Positions 27,701-36,759 of a DNA stretch of 64,000 nucleotides are shown here, piece by piece. Within the stretch, counting starts at the first letter, position 1; every line of letters begins with the position of its first letter. Made by a program: the position numbers and the translations under genes. This stretch comes from an uncultured Alphaproteobacteria bacterium. GTDB lineage: Bacteria > Pseudomonadota > Alphaproteobacteria > Rhodobacterales > Rhodobacteraceae. A model generated the notes under the pieces. It worked only from the letters and a program-made list of their open reading frames with translations, searched no databases and had not been told where the DNA came from. The stretch lies in the NCBI GenBank assembly GCA_902619165.1, contig CACNDI010000003.1, forward strand, positions 122,773 through 186,772. Direction: 5' to 3'.

Positions 27701-28823
27701 GGTCTTAGGAATATGCCCAACTATTGACTCACCAATTAAATCTAAAGATGGTTACTTAATCCGTTTCAGGCCAAAATATGGATATCTCTCTTCTAAACAA
27801 CTCTCTATTCTTGCTGATGCAATTTCTAATTTTGGAAGTGGCTATATCGAATTGACATCACGAGCTAACATAACAATAAGAAGTCTTCAAAAAAAACATC
27901 TTGAACAGCTATCAAATTTCCTAAATCAGGCAGGTATAATTAATGCTTCTGAAAAAAAGGAGAATATTTCAAATATCATCTATAGTCCCTTTTCTACGAA
28001 AAATAAAAAACTAACACAAAAGATAGCAAGTATTTTGGAAGATAATCTGAATAATATCCCCAAACTCCATAAAAAATTCGGTATTGCCGTCGACTTAGGA
28101 GAAGTGGCCAGCCTGCAAGAAACTAATGCAGACCTTAGGATAGAGACAAACAAAGAAAAAATTCTAATTTTAAGAATTGACGGTTCAGACCGCGGTATAG
28201 CTGTAGAACCAGAAACATTAATTGAAAAAATAGAAATGATTTTAAGTAATGTAATGACTTTCTCTAACCAACTGAAAAGCAAAGATTTAATAAATTCAAT
28301 TGGAGAGATAGACCATATTTATTTTCCAGACATTAAACCAAGAAAACAAAATTTTTCTCCAAGACTCGGTCCCTGTTTTGGAGGATATATGATTACGGTA
28401 CCTGGAGGAAAATTTTCAAGTTACCAACTGAGGGAATTAGCTTCGCATGTTAAAGGAGTAGCCGTGACCCCATGGAAATCTTTTTTTATTAATTTAGCCA
28501 AAACAAAACCACCTTTAAGTTTTCTCTCAAAAAATACAGGTCATGATCTGAGCGTGAGCTATTGCTCTGGTAAAGCCTATTGTAGTCAAGGCATTTTGGA
28601 AACCAGTCAGGTGGCAAAAGTGGTCACTACGTTTCTTAAAGAAAGATTAAAAAATAGAAAAAATAAAGCAAAGATCCACATAAGTGGTTGTTTAAAAAAT
28701 TGTGGTCTCTCAAAGAAGACATCGATACTTATTAACAGTTCAGGAGGGGAAAAGTCTGTAAGCGTAAAAGATGAGAAATTTCAGCATTTAGCATCAGAAA
28801 TTTCTATGGAATTGAATAAATGA
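27693..28823 (+). CDS. cobG: Precorrin-3B synthase CobG
   Basis: CobG is the oxygen-dependent Fe-S monooxygenase that prepares the ring for contraction, a marker of the aerobic pathway. The sulfite/nitrite-reductase-like protein (376 residues) has two ferredoxin-like half domains; the N-terminus ICPTIDSPIKSKDGYLIRFR is family-typical. Cluster ligands are Cys residues in SYCSGKAYCSQG and in HISGCLKNCG near the C-terminus. The ATG at 27693 overlaps the cobN stop; an upstream in-frame ATG at 27672 would add seven residues inside cobN. The cobH start overlaps its stop (ATGA). Confidence 0.92.
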   Translation: MARVLGICPTIDSPIKSKDGYLIRFRPKYGYLSSKQLSILADAISNFGSGYIELTSRANITIRSLQKKHLEQLSNFLNQAGIINASEKKENISNIIYSPFSTKNKKLTQKIASILEDNLNNIPKLHKKFGIAVDLGEVASLQETNADLRIETNKEKILILRIDGSDRGIAVEPETLIEKIEMILSNVMTFSNQLKSKDLINSIGEIDHIYFPDIKPRKQNFSPRLGPCFGGYMITVPGGKFSSYQLRELASHVKGVAVTPWKSFFINLAKTKPPLSFLSKNTGHDLSVSYCSGKAYCSQGILETSQVAKVVTTFLKERLKNRKNKAKIHISGCLKNCGLSKKTSILINSSGGEKSVSVKDEKFQHLASEISMELNK

Positions 28824-29449
28824 CATTTGAATATGAAAGAAGCCCAGACAAAATTTATGAGCAATCTTTTTCTATTATTCGAAAAGAAGCCGACCTCTCT
28901 TCTTTTTCAAACCTTGAAGAGAAAATTGCAGTGAGGATGATACATGCCCTTGGTTTTATTGGGCTGGAAAAATATATTCAATTTACACCATATTTTGTTA
29001 GCAAAGTAAGAGATGCTTTAGAGAGAGGAGCTCGGATTATTTGCGATACGAGGATGGTAAGTGAGGGAATAACAAAAGCAAGACTACCAGCGGACAATGA
29101 AATCATCTGTACTTTGAATGATAAGTCCGTACCAGCCATTGCAAAACGAATATCGAATACCAGAACGGCTGCAGCAATTCATCTATGGGAAGACTACATA
29201 CAAGATTCTCTAATTGTTTTTGGTAACGCTCCCACTGCATTATTTTATTTGTTAGAGTTTCTTGGTAAGAAAAAAAACTTGAAACCTGCGGGCATAATTG
29301 GTTGCCCTGTCGGGTTTGTTGGAGCCTCGGAATCAAAGCAAGCATTAATCGAAGTAAAAACGCTGAACAGTCTAGTTGTTAAAGGCCGGTTGGGGGGAAG
29401 TGCTGTAGCGGTAGCTGCGGTTAACGCCTTGGCACAGGAGAAAGAATAA
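28820..29449 (+). CDS. cobH: Precorrin-8X methylmutase CobH
   Basis: CobH moves the methyl group from C11 to C12 to give hydrogenobyrinic acid. The 209-residue protein shows the catalytic-His segment RMIHALGFIGLEKYIQFTP, the block GARIICDTRMVSEGITKARL and the C-terminal GIIGCPVGFVGASESKQAL, followed by GRLGGSAVAVAAVNAL. It starts in an ATGA overlap with cobG and is followed after 2 bases by cobI. Confidence 0.95.
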   Translation: MTFEYERSPDKIYEQSFSIIRKEADLSSFSNLEEKIAVRMIHALGFIGLEKYIQFTPYFVSKVRDALERGARIICDTRMVSEGITKARLPADNEIICTLNDKSVPAIAKRISNTRTAAAIHLWEDYIQDSLIVFGNAPTALFYLLEFLGKKKNLKPAGIIGCPVGFVGASESKQALIEVKTLNSLVVKGRLGGSAVAVAAVNALAQEKE

Positions 29450-29451
29450 AT

Positions 29452-30171
29452 ATGTATAGTATATATTGCGTTGGGGTTGGGCCAGGTGATCCTGAGTTAC
29501 TGACAGTTAAGGCATCTAGAATAATATCCGATGCAAGACAAATAGCATATTTCAGAAAAAAAAATACGTTGGGCAGAGCGAGAGCGATTATAGATACATT
29601 AATTTCCAATAGTACGCCCTTTGAATACGCTATGGAATACCCTGTAACTAAGGAAGTCGATTTTCGATCTGATAAATATAAGCATTCGATTAATCGATTT
29701 TATGATGACTGTGCCAATAAACTAAAGAAACTCTTATTGAACGACGATGTGGTGGTAATATCAGAAGGTGACCCTCTTTTTTATGGATCATTTGTTCATC
29801 TATTTAGACTTTTGAAAAAAGATGTGAATATAGAATTCGTGCCTGGAATAACTGCAATGTCAGGTGCTTGGAACAATTCTAAGTTACCAATAGCAATGGG
29901 AGACCAACCCCTAACTATCCTAATGGGCATACAAAGTCGTGAAGAATTAAAGAGCCATCTTGAGAGTTCCAAAAATGTTGTAATCATGAAAGTGGGTACC
30001 CAATTAGAAAAAGTAAAATCTGTGCTAGAAGAAACGGATCGGCTTAATGAGGCATTAGTCATTGAAAAAGCAACTATGCCTGAACAAAAAATTATTCCTC
30101 TAAGGGAATATACTAAAAGTGAAGCACCATATTTCTCGATAATTCTAATTTCAGAGGACCATTACGAATGA
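29452..30171 (+). CDS. cobI: Precorrin-2 C20-methyltransferase CobI
   Basis: CobI methylates C20 of precorrin-2 with SAM. The 239-residue protein has the tetrapyrrole methylase fold: GVGPGDPELLTVKASRII at the N-terminus, the SEGDPLFYGSFVHLF loop and VPGITAMSGAWN in the middle. AMEYPVTKEVDFRSDKY is characteristic of C20 methyltransferases, separating it from CobA, CobJ and CobM in the same cluster. It overlaps cobJ by 4 bases. Confidence 0.94.
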   Translation: MYSIYCVGVGPGDPELLTVKASRIISDARQIAYFRKKNTLGRARAIIDTLISNSTPFEYAMEYPVTKEVDFRSDKYKHSINRFYDDCANKLKKLLLNDDVVVISEGDPLFYGSFVHLFRLLKKDVNIEFVPGITAMSGAWNNSKLPIAMGDQPLTILMGIQSREELKSHLESSKNVVIMKVGTQLEKVKSVLEETDRLNEALVIEKATMPEQKIIPLREYTKSEAPYFSIILISEDHYE

Positions 30172-30923
30172 AGGGAAGCTTAACCATAGTAGGTTTAGGA
30201 CCAGGAGCACCAGAACTTATCACACCAGCAGTAACCGATGCATTAAAAGATTCAACAGACATTGTGGGTTACTCTAAGTACATTGAAAGAGTGAAGGATA
30301 CTAGCGGCAAGTCATTTCACCCAAGCGATAATAGGGAGGAAATTGATAGAGCTGAACTTTCTATTAATCTTGCTTTGCAAGGAAAAAAGGTAGTTGTTGT
30401 TTCTTCGGGAGATCCTGGAGTTTTTGCAATGGCCTCGGCAATATTTGAAGTTGTAGATAAAAAAAACATTTCTATAGATGACTTATCAATTGTAGTTCTG
30501 CCAGGGATTACTGCTCTTTTAGCAGCATCCGCCAGATTGGGCGCTCCTATAGGACATGATTTCTGTGTTATTAATTTGTCTGATAATCTTAAATCTTGGG
30601 ATATTTTGAAATCAAGAGTTATCGCAGCCGCAAAGGCGGATTTTGTAATAGCGTTTTACAACCCAAGATCGAAATCTCGTAAAAATCAGCTTTCAGAAAT
30701 TTATGATGTTTTAAGAAAAAATTGTAAAAGTGACCGGATTGTTATTTATGCAAATTCAATTTCTACTGAATCTGAGGCTGTTTTTGAGACTACATTGTCA
30801 GAAGCTGATGCTTCTTCTGTGTCAATGAAGACTCTAGTAATTATTGGATCATCACGCACTAAAAAGATTAGAAACACAGGTTATATATATACGCCACGTT
30901 ATTCAGGGGTAGAAAAAAATTGA
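30168..30923 (+). CDS. cobJ: Precorrin-3B C17-methyltransferase CobJ
   Basis: CobJ methylates C17 and drives ring contraction. The 251-residue protein has GLGPGAPELITPAVTDAL, the diagnostic GYSKYIE block, VVSSGDPGVFAMASAIFEV, VLPGITALLAASARLGAPIG and AFYNPRSKSRKNQL. It starts in an ATGA overlap with cobI. Its last 25 bases overlap the end of the inverted cobK gene. Confidence 0.95.
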   Translation: MKGSLTIVGLGPGAPELITPAVTDALKDSTDIVGYSKYIERVKDTSGKSFHPSDNREEIDRAELSINLALQGKKVVVVSSGDPGVFAMASAIFEVVDKKNISIDDLSIVVLPGITALLAASARLGAPIGHDFCVINLSDNLKSWDILKSRVIAAAKADFVIAFYNPRSKSRKNQLSEIYDVLRKNCKSDRIVIYANSISTESEAVFETTLSEADASSVSMKTLVIIGSSRTKKIRNTGYIYTPRYSGVEKN

Positions 30924-31633
30924 ACTACTTGATTTTCATCAGTAAAAAGCTTTCTTTTCGGCAACGTAGGTCTTTCAATCATTATGACTTCAACGCCAAG
31001 TTCCCTAGCTGCATGTATTTTCTCAACTACTGCATTGGAGCCAGAATTCTTTGTTATAAGTTTATTTATAGAAAACTCTTTCATAATTTCCAGCTCTTGC
31101 TCGAAAGTAAATGGGCCTTGATCAAAAATAAGCTTGAATCTATCGAGAAGCATCTTGTTTTCTGGTTCGTTAATCATTCTGATCAGATAAAATGGTTTGG
31201 GCTTCCTATTCAGAAAACGTATTTCTTTACTACCGATTGTTACAAAAACCCTGTCAGTTTCGTCGATAAGCTTTATAGCTTTATTCATATCACTCACGAG
31301 CTTCCATTTGTCGCCATTTTGTCTCTGCCACTTTGGACGTTCAAAACCCAAATATTCAATTTTTGCGAGTTGCGCGGCGAGAAGAGAGTTTACTGTAATA
31401 TTTTTAGAAAAAGGATGAGAGGCATCAAGGATATGAGTTATACCTTCATCTTTGACAAACGCAGACATTCCCGTCGCTCCGCCAAAGCCACCGACCCGAA
31501 TATTTTTTACCTCTTTATCAATGCTTTCAGTAAGACCTGCATAAGAAAGTATTGTAAAAAGTTTCTTTTCTTGAAGTCTAAAATGCAGATTTTTTGCCTC
31601 GGCAGTGCCTCCTATTATAAGAATTTTTGTCAT
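30899..31633 (-). CDS. cobK: Precorrin-6A reductase CobK, inverted within the operon
   Basis: CobK reduces the C18-C19 double bond of precorrin-6A with NADPH. The 244-residue protein begins ILIIGGTAEAKNL, then VGGFGGATGMSAFV, HILDASHPFSKNIT (conserved His), YLGFERPKWQ and LITKNSGSNAVVEKIHAA. It is the only minus-strand gene in a run of plus-strand cob genes. Its 3' end overlaps cobJ by 25 bases, and its ATG shares the bases CATG with the cobL ATG. Its promoter must lie inside cobL, so it cannot be on the riboswitch-controlled mRNA. A long antisense frame covers it but has no family resemblance. Confidence 0.94.
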   Translation of the reverse strand: MTKILIIGGTAEAKNLHFRLQEKKLFTILSYAGLTESIDKEVKNIRVGGFGGATGMSAFVKDEGITHILDASHPFSKNITVNSLLAAQLAKIEYLGFERPKWQRQNGDKWKLVSDMNKAIKLIDETDRVFVTIGSKEIRFLNRKPKPFYLIRMINEPENKMLLDRFKLIFDQGPFTFEQELEIMKEFSINKLITKNSGSNAVVEKIHAARELGVEVIMIERPTLPKRKLFTDENQVVQFFSTPE

Positions 31634-32834
31634 GACTAAAACCTGGCTTCATATTATTGGTATAGGTGAGAATGGACTAAAGGGCCTTGATAAATCAAGC
31701 ACTGATTTATTGAACAGGGCGAGCGTCGTTTTTGGTAGTGCTCGCCAATTGGCTCTTGCAGAGGTTAAATCAAAAGGTAAATTATGGCCTATACCATTTA
31801 GCATTGATGAAGTATTCAGTTATAAATATAAACTTGCTGTGGTACTGGCTTCCGGAGATCCTTTTTGGTTTGGTGTAGGACCTCTCCTTATTAAAAACTT
31901 AAAGAAAAATGAATGGCGCTCTTACCCTGTGCCATCTACTTTTTCTCTAGCTGCCAATAAAATAGGCTGGCCTATAAACGATGTTGACTGCTTAGCCTTC
32001 CATGCAAAACCAGTAGAAACCCTTCCTGCAAAACTGTCAGAAGCTGGGAAAGCAATAATTCTTCTCAGAGAGTTTAAGCAAATAGGGCAGATTCTTTCTG
32101 TACTAGAGAAACATGATGTTAATGTTAAAGAAAGTTTTATGCTGTCGAGACTTGGCTGCCCAGAGGAAAAAGTAGTAAAACTTACAGACTCAAAACTATC
32201 TGATTTTAAACAAGCATCTAAATCTTTAAAACCACTAGCATTGGGCATAACATATAAAAAACCTCCATCAGATATCAGTTATTTTCAAGGGCAAGATGAT
32301 GATGCTTTCAAAACTGATGGGAATATAACTAAAAAAGACATAAGAGCTCTGACCCTCTCAGAATTAAAATCTTTTGGAAGTGAAGTGTTATGGGATATAG
32401 GAGCTGGTTCAGGCTCAATCTCAATTGAATGGTGTTTGGGGCATCCTAAAAACGTGGCCTTTGCCATTGAACGAAGAAGGGATCGTATTTCTTTAATAAA
32501 ATCTAATAGAAAAAAATTTGGCCTACAAGAAAGATTAACTATAAAACATGGTAATATTGAAACGATAGCCAAAGATTTACCAACGCCAAACGCTGTTTTT
32601 ATAGGTGGGGGAGTAACTTCAGATTTAATTTACCAAGTTATTAGAGCCCTCGGTAAAAATAGTCGACTTGTAATAAATGCTGTCACTCTTGAGTCCCAGG
32701 CTCTTTTGTTAAAAAAATACAAGCAGTTTGGCGGTAATTTGAAAAAGATTAATATATCCAAGCCAAAGCCTATTGGGGGAAAAACAATTTGGTCAGCTCA
32801 ATATAATATAATCCAATGGAGCATTAAAACATGA
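31632..32834 (+). CDS. cobL: Precorrin-6Y C5,15-methyltransferase (decarboxylating) CobL
   Basis: CobL methylates C5 and C15 and removes the C12 acetate carboxyl. The 400-residue protein is the fused form. The CbiE-like tetrapyrrole methylase half starts IIGIGENGLKGL and contains LASGDPFWFGVG and VPSTFSLAANKIGWP. The CbiT-like half has the SAM site VLWDIGAGSGSISIEW and AVFIGGGV. The ATG at 31632 is used; a start nine codons upstream would run antisense into cobK. It overlaps cobE as ATGA. Confidence 0.94.
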   Translation: MTKTWLHIIGIGENGLKGLDKSSTDLLNRASVVFGSARQLALAEVKSKGKLWPIPFSIDEVFSYKYKLAVVLASGDPFWFGVGPLLIKNLKKNEWRSYPVPSTFSLAANKIGWPINDVDCLAFHAKPVETLPAKLSEAGKAIILLREFKQIGQILSVLEKHDVNVKESFMLSRLGCPEEKVVKLTDSKLSDFKQASKSLKPLALGITYKKPPSDISYFQGQDDDAFKTDGNITKKDIRALTLSELKSFGSEVLWDIGAGSGSISIEWCLGHPKNVAFAIERRRDRISLIKSNRKKFGLQERLTIKHGNIETIAKDLPTPNAVFIGGGVTSDLIYQVIRALGKNSRLVINAVTLESQALLLKKYKQFGGNLKKINISKPKPIGGKTIWSAQYNIIQWSIKT

Positions 32835-33196
32835 TTGCAGGAATTGGCTTTAAATCTACAGTTACTATTACTTCATTTAACGAGTTATTTGAAAGTTATA
32901 TTAAAAGGTATAGTGTTTTTACAGTTGCTACCTCAAAGGAAAAAGCAATAAATGCAGTCTTTTTAAAATTTGTCAGTACAAACCGCCTAAAATTGATCCA
33001 GATTGAGGAAGAGGATATTTACAATATTATCACACCTACTGTTTCCCATTTGAGTATGAAGTTTAAAAATGTTGGCAGTTTTTGTGAAGCTGCAGCACTT
33101 GCTGCAGGAGGTACCGCATCCAAAATTATTTGTGAGCGGAAAATCTCTTCTGATAGGCTTGCTACCATCGCAATCGCAGAAATGGATGGAGATTAA
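32831..33196 (+). CDS. cobE: Cobalamin biosynthesis protein CobE (CbiG C-terminal domain-like)
   Basis: CobE is a 121-residue stand-alone version of the CbiG C-terminal domain; in aerobic pathways its exact role is unclear. The sequence starts IAGIGFKSTVT and has VGSFCEAAALAAGGTASKII, the conserved Cys/Ala-Gly loop of the family. It overlaps cobL by 4 bases at its start, and cobM begins immediately after its stop. Lying between two methyltransferase genes, it most likely acts on a ring intermediate. Confidence 0.88.
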   Translation: MIAGIGFKSTVTITSFNELFESYIKRYSVFTVATSKEKAINAVFLKFVSTNRLKLIQIEEEDIYNIITPTVSHLSMKFKNVGSFCEAAALAAGGTASKIICERKISSDRLATIAIAEMDGD

Positions 33197-33197
33197 A

Positions 33198-33974
33198 TTG
33201 ACAGTACACTTCATAGGCGCAGGTCCTGGTGATCCCGAACTCATAACGCTTAAAGGAAAAAAACTTTTGGAAAAATGCTCTATCTGTTTTTTTGCGGGAT
33301 CGATCATTCCAGAGAAAATATTATCCCATTGCGACCCTTCAACAAAAAAAATAAATACAGCACCCCTATCACTTTCTCAAATTATTAAAAAAATAGAAAA
33401 ATTTCATAATGAGGGTCATGAAATTGCCCGGCTTCACTCTGGTGATCTATCTATATGGTCGGCAGTGAATGAACAAATACGTGAGTTAATAAAATTAGAA
33501 ATCCCTTTTAGCATGACGCCAGGAGTAACTTCTTTTTCAGCTGCCGCTTCAAGTTTAAAACAGGAACTAACCAAGCCCCAAATAGCCCAATCTATAGTTC
33601 TCACTAGAACCGAAGGTAGGGCATCAAAGATGCCTGAAAATGAAACTTTAGAAAATTTTGCTAAAAGTGGCGCTATTCTTGCGATACATCTATCAATTCA
33701 TGATATTGCAAAAGTGGTCAAAAAAGTGAAGCCTTTCTATAACGGTTCTTGCCCAGTAAAAGTTGTGTGGAAAGCATCTTGGCCAGAGGAACAAATTATT
33801 CATTCAGATTTAAGTAATATAGAAAAAGCGATACCCGAATATATGGATAGAACAGCTTTGATACTTATTGGTCCGCATTTAGACACTTCTAATTTTACAG
33901 CAAGCAAATTGTATGATGAAACCTATGATAGGAGATTTAGAGAAATAGATGCCACTGGAAGAAATCATAAATAA
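33198..33974 (+). CDS. cobM: Precorrin-4 C11-methyltransferase CobM
   Basis: CobM methylates C11 of precorrin-4. From the chosen TTG start the protein (258 residues) begins MTVHFIGAGPGDPELIT, matching the canonical family N-terminus. GGAG at 33188-33191 lies 6 bases before this TTG; an ATG at 33186 would overlap cobE and lacks a ribosome site. Other motifs are CFFAGSIIPEKIL, RLHSGDLSIWSAVNEQI, TPGVTSFSAAASSLKQELT and VVWKASWPEEQII. Longer in-frame extensions back to 33069 lie inside cobE and are not credible. Confidence 0.94.
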   Translation: MTVHFIGAGPGDPELITLKGKKLLEKCSICFFAGSIIPEKILSHCDPSTKKINTAPLSLSQIIKKIEKFHNEGHEIARLHSGDLSIWSAVNEQIRELIKLEIPFSMTPGVTSFSAAASSLKQELTKPQIAQSIVLTRTEGRASKMPENETLENFAKSGAILAIHLSIHDIAKVVKKVKPFYNGSCPVKVVWKASWPEEQIIHSDLSNIEKAIPEYMDRTALILIGPHLDTSNFTASKLYDETYDRRFREIDATGRNHK

Positions 33975-35274
33975 GCAAGGTATAATTATTTCGGCTCCGG
34001 CGTCGGGAGCTGGAAAAACGACTGTAACTCTGGGGCTTATTAACGCTTTTGCCCGTAAGGGATCTGTACAACCTTTCAAGAGTGGTCCTGACTATATAGA
34101 TTCAAAATTTCAAAGTGTTGCGGCAGATCGTCCTTCATATAACTTAGATACATGGGCAATGTCATCTAGCGATATCCTTAATATGATAGGCATGGTGGGC
34201 CCTTCGGATATCTGTATTGCTGAAGGGTCAATGGGATTATTTGATGGAGTAATAAGCAAGGGTGCAGGTGGAAATGGTTCCACTGCAGATCTAGCAAGTA
34301 TAACGAATTGGCCAGTAATTTTAGTAGTCGACTGCGCAAAGCAGGCTCAATCTGTAGCTGCTTTGATTACCGGTTTCAACTCATTTAGACATGACATAAC
34401 AATCGGTGGAATAATTTTAAATAATATATCAAGCAAAAGGCACGAAGCTTTAGTAGTCAGTGAAGTTTCAAGAACAAAAGTTCCAATCCTAGGTGTTATA
34501 CCTAGATCTAACGAACTAACTATCCCAGAAAGGCACTTAGGTCTAGTCCAAGCAGAAGATTTATGTGACTTGGAGCAACTAATTTTTAAGCTTGGAACAC
34601 TCATTGAAGAAAATTGTGACCTAGAAGCAATAGCTTGTACTGCAAGAAATAGCTTTCCTCCAATACCAACGTTACAAAAAATTACTCCTCCCGCTCAGAG
34701 AATAGCTATTGCGAGAGATAATGCATTTACCTTTACTTATTCCCATTTAATAGAGGGATGGAAGAAGCAAGGTGCTGAGATCTCCTTTTTCTCTCCGCTA
34801 AACGATGAGCCCCCTTCAAATAGCGATGACATGGTCTGGTTGCCAGGAGGATACCCTGAACTTTACCTCGGTCGCTTATCTGAATGCAAAAATTTTAAGA
34901 ATGGACTTATTGATTTTAGTAAGAAAAGACCAGTGCACGGAGAGTGTGGTGGCTATATGGTTTTGGGAAGAAAAATTATTGGAAAAAGTGGTCAGGCATA
35001 TGACATGATTGGTATGTTTGATTTGGTTACTTCTTTTGAAAAACGAAAGCTCAATCTAGGATATCGAAAAGCCAAGGCCATGGAGCCTTTTTTTGGAATC
35101 AAAAAGGGTTCCACTGTTCTTGGACATGAGTTTCACTATACGACAGTTGTCGAAATAAATGATGCTCCTATTGTCTTTGTAGAAGATGCTTACCAAAATG
35201 AGTTAGGTCAGTTAGGCTCCAAAAACTCTAATGCTACTGGAACATTTTTTCATCTTATTGGGAGCGAACAATGA
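33949..35274 (+). CDS. cobB: Cobyrinic acid a,c-diamide synthase CobB
   Basis: CobB amidates carboxylates a and c of hydrogenobyrinic acid with glutamine and ATP. The 441-residue protein starts with an ATP site (IISAPASGAGKTTVTLGL, VQPFKSGPDYID) and ends in a glutamine amidotransferase domain with nucleophile Cys in HGECGGYMVLG, the WLPGGYPEL loop and His residues in GHEFHYTTV. The start overlaps the cobM 3' end by 26 bases and the stop overlaps cobA as ATGA. Confidence 0.95.
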   Translation: MPLEEIINKQGIIISAPASGAGKTTVTLGLINAFARKGSVQPFKSGPDYIDSKFQSVAADRPSYNLDTWAMSSSDILNMIGMVGPSDICIAEGSMGLFDGVISKGAGGNGSTADLASITNWPVILVVDCAKQAQSVAALITGFNSFRHDITIGGIILNNISSKRHEALVVSEVSRTKVPILGVIPRSNELTIPERHLGLVQAEDLCDLEQLIFKLGTLIEENCDLEAIACTARNSFPPIPTLQKITPPAQRIAIARDNAFTFTYSHLIEGWKKQGAEISFFSPLNDEPPSNSDDMVWLPGGYPELYLGRLSECKNFKNGLIDFSKKRPVHGECGGYMVLGRKIIGKSGQAYDMIGMFDLVTSFEKRKLNLGYRKAKAMEPFFGIKKGSTVLGHEFHYTTVVEINDAPIVFVEDAYQNELGQLGSKNSNATGTFFHLIGSEQ

Positions 35275-35978
35275 CTATTAGCTTTGTCAGTTCTGGTCCC
35301 GGCAATCCAGACCTTCTTACTGTACTAGCAGTAAAAAGAATTAGTGATGCGGATATTATTTTCTATGATGATTTATCCGCCGGCGAAATACTAAATCTTG
35401 CAAAAAAAAACGCCACACTTTTGAGTGTGGGGAAAAGAGCGGGGCTTGCATCACCAAAGCAAAATCAAGTATCTAGATTACTTGTAGAATATGGTAGAAC
35501 AGGAAAAAAAATTGTTCGGCTGAAGTCGGGTGATAGTAGTATTTTTTCAAGATTAGAGGAAGAAATTACAGCATTAAATGAAAATGGGTTAGAGTTTGAA
35601 ATAATCCCAGGAGTATCTTCAGCAATGGCTGCGGCGGCGGCTGCAAAAATCCCGTTAACCCGAAGAGTTATGTCGAGACGTGTACAGTTTATAACTGGAC
35701 ATGATTTCAATGGTGAACTTCCCGATGACCTCAATATTGCATCTTTAATTGATCCAAATTGTACAACCGTAATCTTCATGGGAAAAAAAACTTTCCCTAA
35801 TCTAGCTCAGATTCTTTTAGAAAATGGTCTTGATATAAAAACAAAAGTCCTCATAGCGGAAGACATTTCAAGAAAAGAGGAAAATATCACAAAGGGTACG
35901 ATAGAGGAGATTTTAATCTACCTAAAGGATATTCAAAGCAATCATCCTGCAGTTATAATTTTTGGACCGTTATTTTGA
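35271..35978 (+). CDS. cobA: Uroporphyrinogen-III C-methyltransferase CobA
   Basis: CobA (SUMT) converts uroporphyrinogen III to precorrin-2, the entry to both siroheme and corrins. The stand-alone 235-residue enzyme has SSGPGNPDLLTVLAVKRI, VGKRAG, VRLKSGDSSIFSR, EIIPGVSSAMAAAAAAKIPL and TVIFMGKK. Unlike CysG it has no fused siroheme dehydrogenase/ferrochelatase domain. It lies in the middle of an overlap chain (cobB-ATGA-cobA-TTGA-cobF). Confidence 0.93.
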   Translation: MTISFVSSGPGNPDLLTVLAVKRISDADIIFYDDLSAGEILNLAKKNATLLSVGKRAGLASPKQNQVSRLLVEYGRTGKKIVRLKSGDSSIFSRLEEEITALNENGLEFEIIPGVSSAMAAAAAAKIPLTRRVMSRRVQFITGHDFNGELPDDLNIASLIDPNCTTVIFMGKKTFPNLAQILLENGLDIKTKVLIAEDISRKEENITKGTIEEILIYLKDIQSNHPAVIIFGPLF

Positions 35979-36754
35979 GTATTAACTTATATCTTATAGG
36001 ACTAGGTTTCGGAGATGCAAAGCATGTAACAGAAGAAGCAGCTGAGAAAATCAAGAGTTGTGATTTGATACTAATTGGAAAGAAAAAAGACGAAAAATCC
36101 GAGATCGCTGACCTAAAAAAGAATATTTGTAAATCTTTCATAAAAATTAATAGTGTGAAGTTTAAGGAATTTATTATACCGGAGCGGCAATTAACCAATA
36201 AAAAATATATCAATTCAGTTATAGACTGGCATGATGATATCGCGAAAAGATGGGTCGACATAATTAATGAATATACTTCCAGCACCGCAAGAAGAAACAT
36301 AAACGTCGGAATTCCCATATGGGGAGACCCTTCATTGTACGATAGTAGCCAAAGAATTGCTTCGCGAGTTAAAAACACTTTACACCATACCTCCATAAAA
36401 TTGATTCCTGGTCTCTCTTCAATACAGTTGCTTGTTTCTGCGTTTGGAATTCCTTTTAACGAAATCGGGAAACCGGTCTTGATTACTACAGGCCGGCTTC
36501 TAAAGGAAAGAGGATGGCCAGATGGAGCGGAAACAATTTACGTTGTTTTAGATGGAGAGTGCTCATTTACATTTTTAAAAGACAATAATATCTATATCTG
36601 GTGGGCTGCATATCTCGGAATGACAGAACAAACTCTTATTAAAGGCGAGGTTTCACAAATTGGAAAAGAAATTATTAAAACAAGAAATACGTTGCGTTCT
36701 GATAAAGGATGGATTTTAGATGTCTACAAATTGCAACGACTAATAGGAAACTAA
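35975..36754 (+). CDS. cobF: Precorrin-6A synthase (deacetylating) CobF
   Basis: CobF methylates C1 and releases acetate, a step confined to the aerobic pathway. The 259-residue protein begins LYLIGLGFGDAKHVTEEAAE and has GIPIWGDPSLYDSSQRIA, LIPGLSSIQLLVSAFGIPFN and ITTGRLLKERGWP, which match CobF rather than other tetrapyrrole methylases. The start is a TTG that overlaps the cobA stop (TTGA). cobU follows after 5 bases. Confidence 0.93.
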   Translation: MSINLYLIGLGFGDAKHVTEEAAEKIKSCDLILIGKKKDEKSEIADLKKNICKSFIKINSVKFKEFIIPERQLTNKKYINSVIDWHDDIAKRWVDIINEYTSSTARRNINVGIPIWGDPSLYDSSQRIASRVKNTLHHTSIKLIPGLSSIQLLVSAFGIPFNEIGKPVLITTGRLLKERGWPDGAETIYVVLDGECSFTFLKDNNIYIWWAAYLGMTEQTLIKGEVSQIGKEIIKTRNTLRSDKGWILDVYKLQRLIGN

Positions 36755-36759
36755 GATTA

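Noticed and set aside
30920..31639. Long plus-strand open frame of 239 codons antisense to cobK
   Set aside because: Its product is rich in Phe, Cys and Lys and has no domain motif, while the minus strand encodes a clear CobK with all family blocks.
33069..33197. N-terminal extension of CobM by 43 codons
   Set aside because: It lies entirely within cobE in another frame; the TTG at 33198 has a well-spaced GGAG and gives the canonical N-terminus.
35953..36396. Minus-strand open frame of 147 codons antisense to cobF
   Set aside because: It has no family resemblance and cobF on the plus strand is unambiguous.
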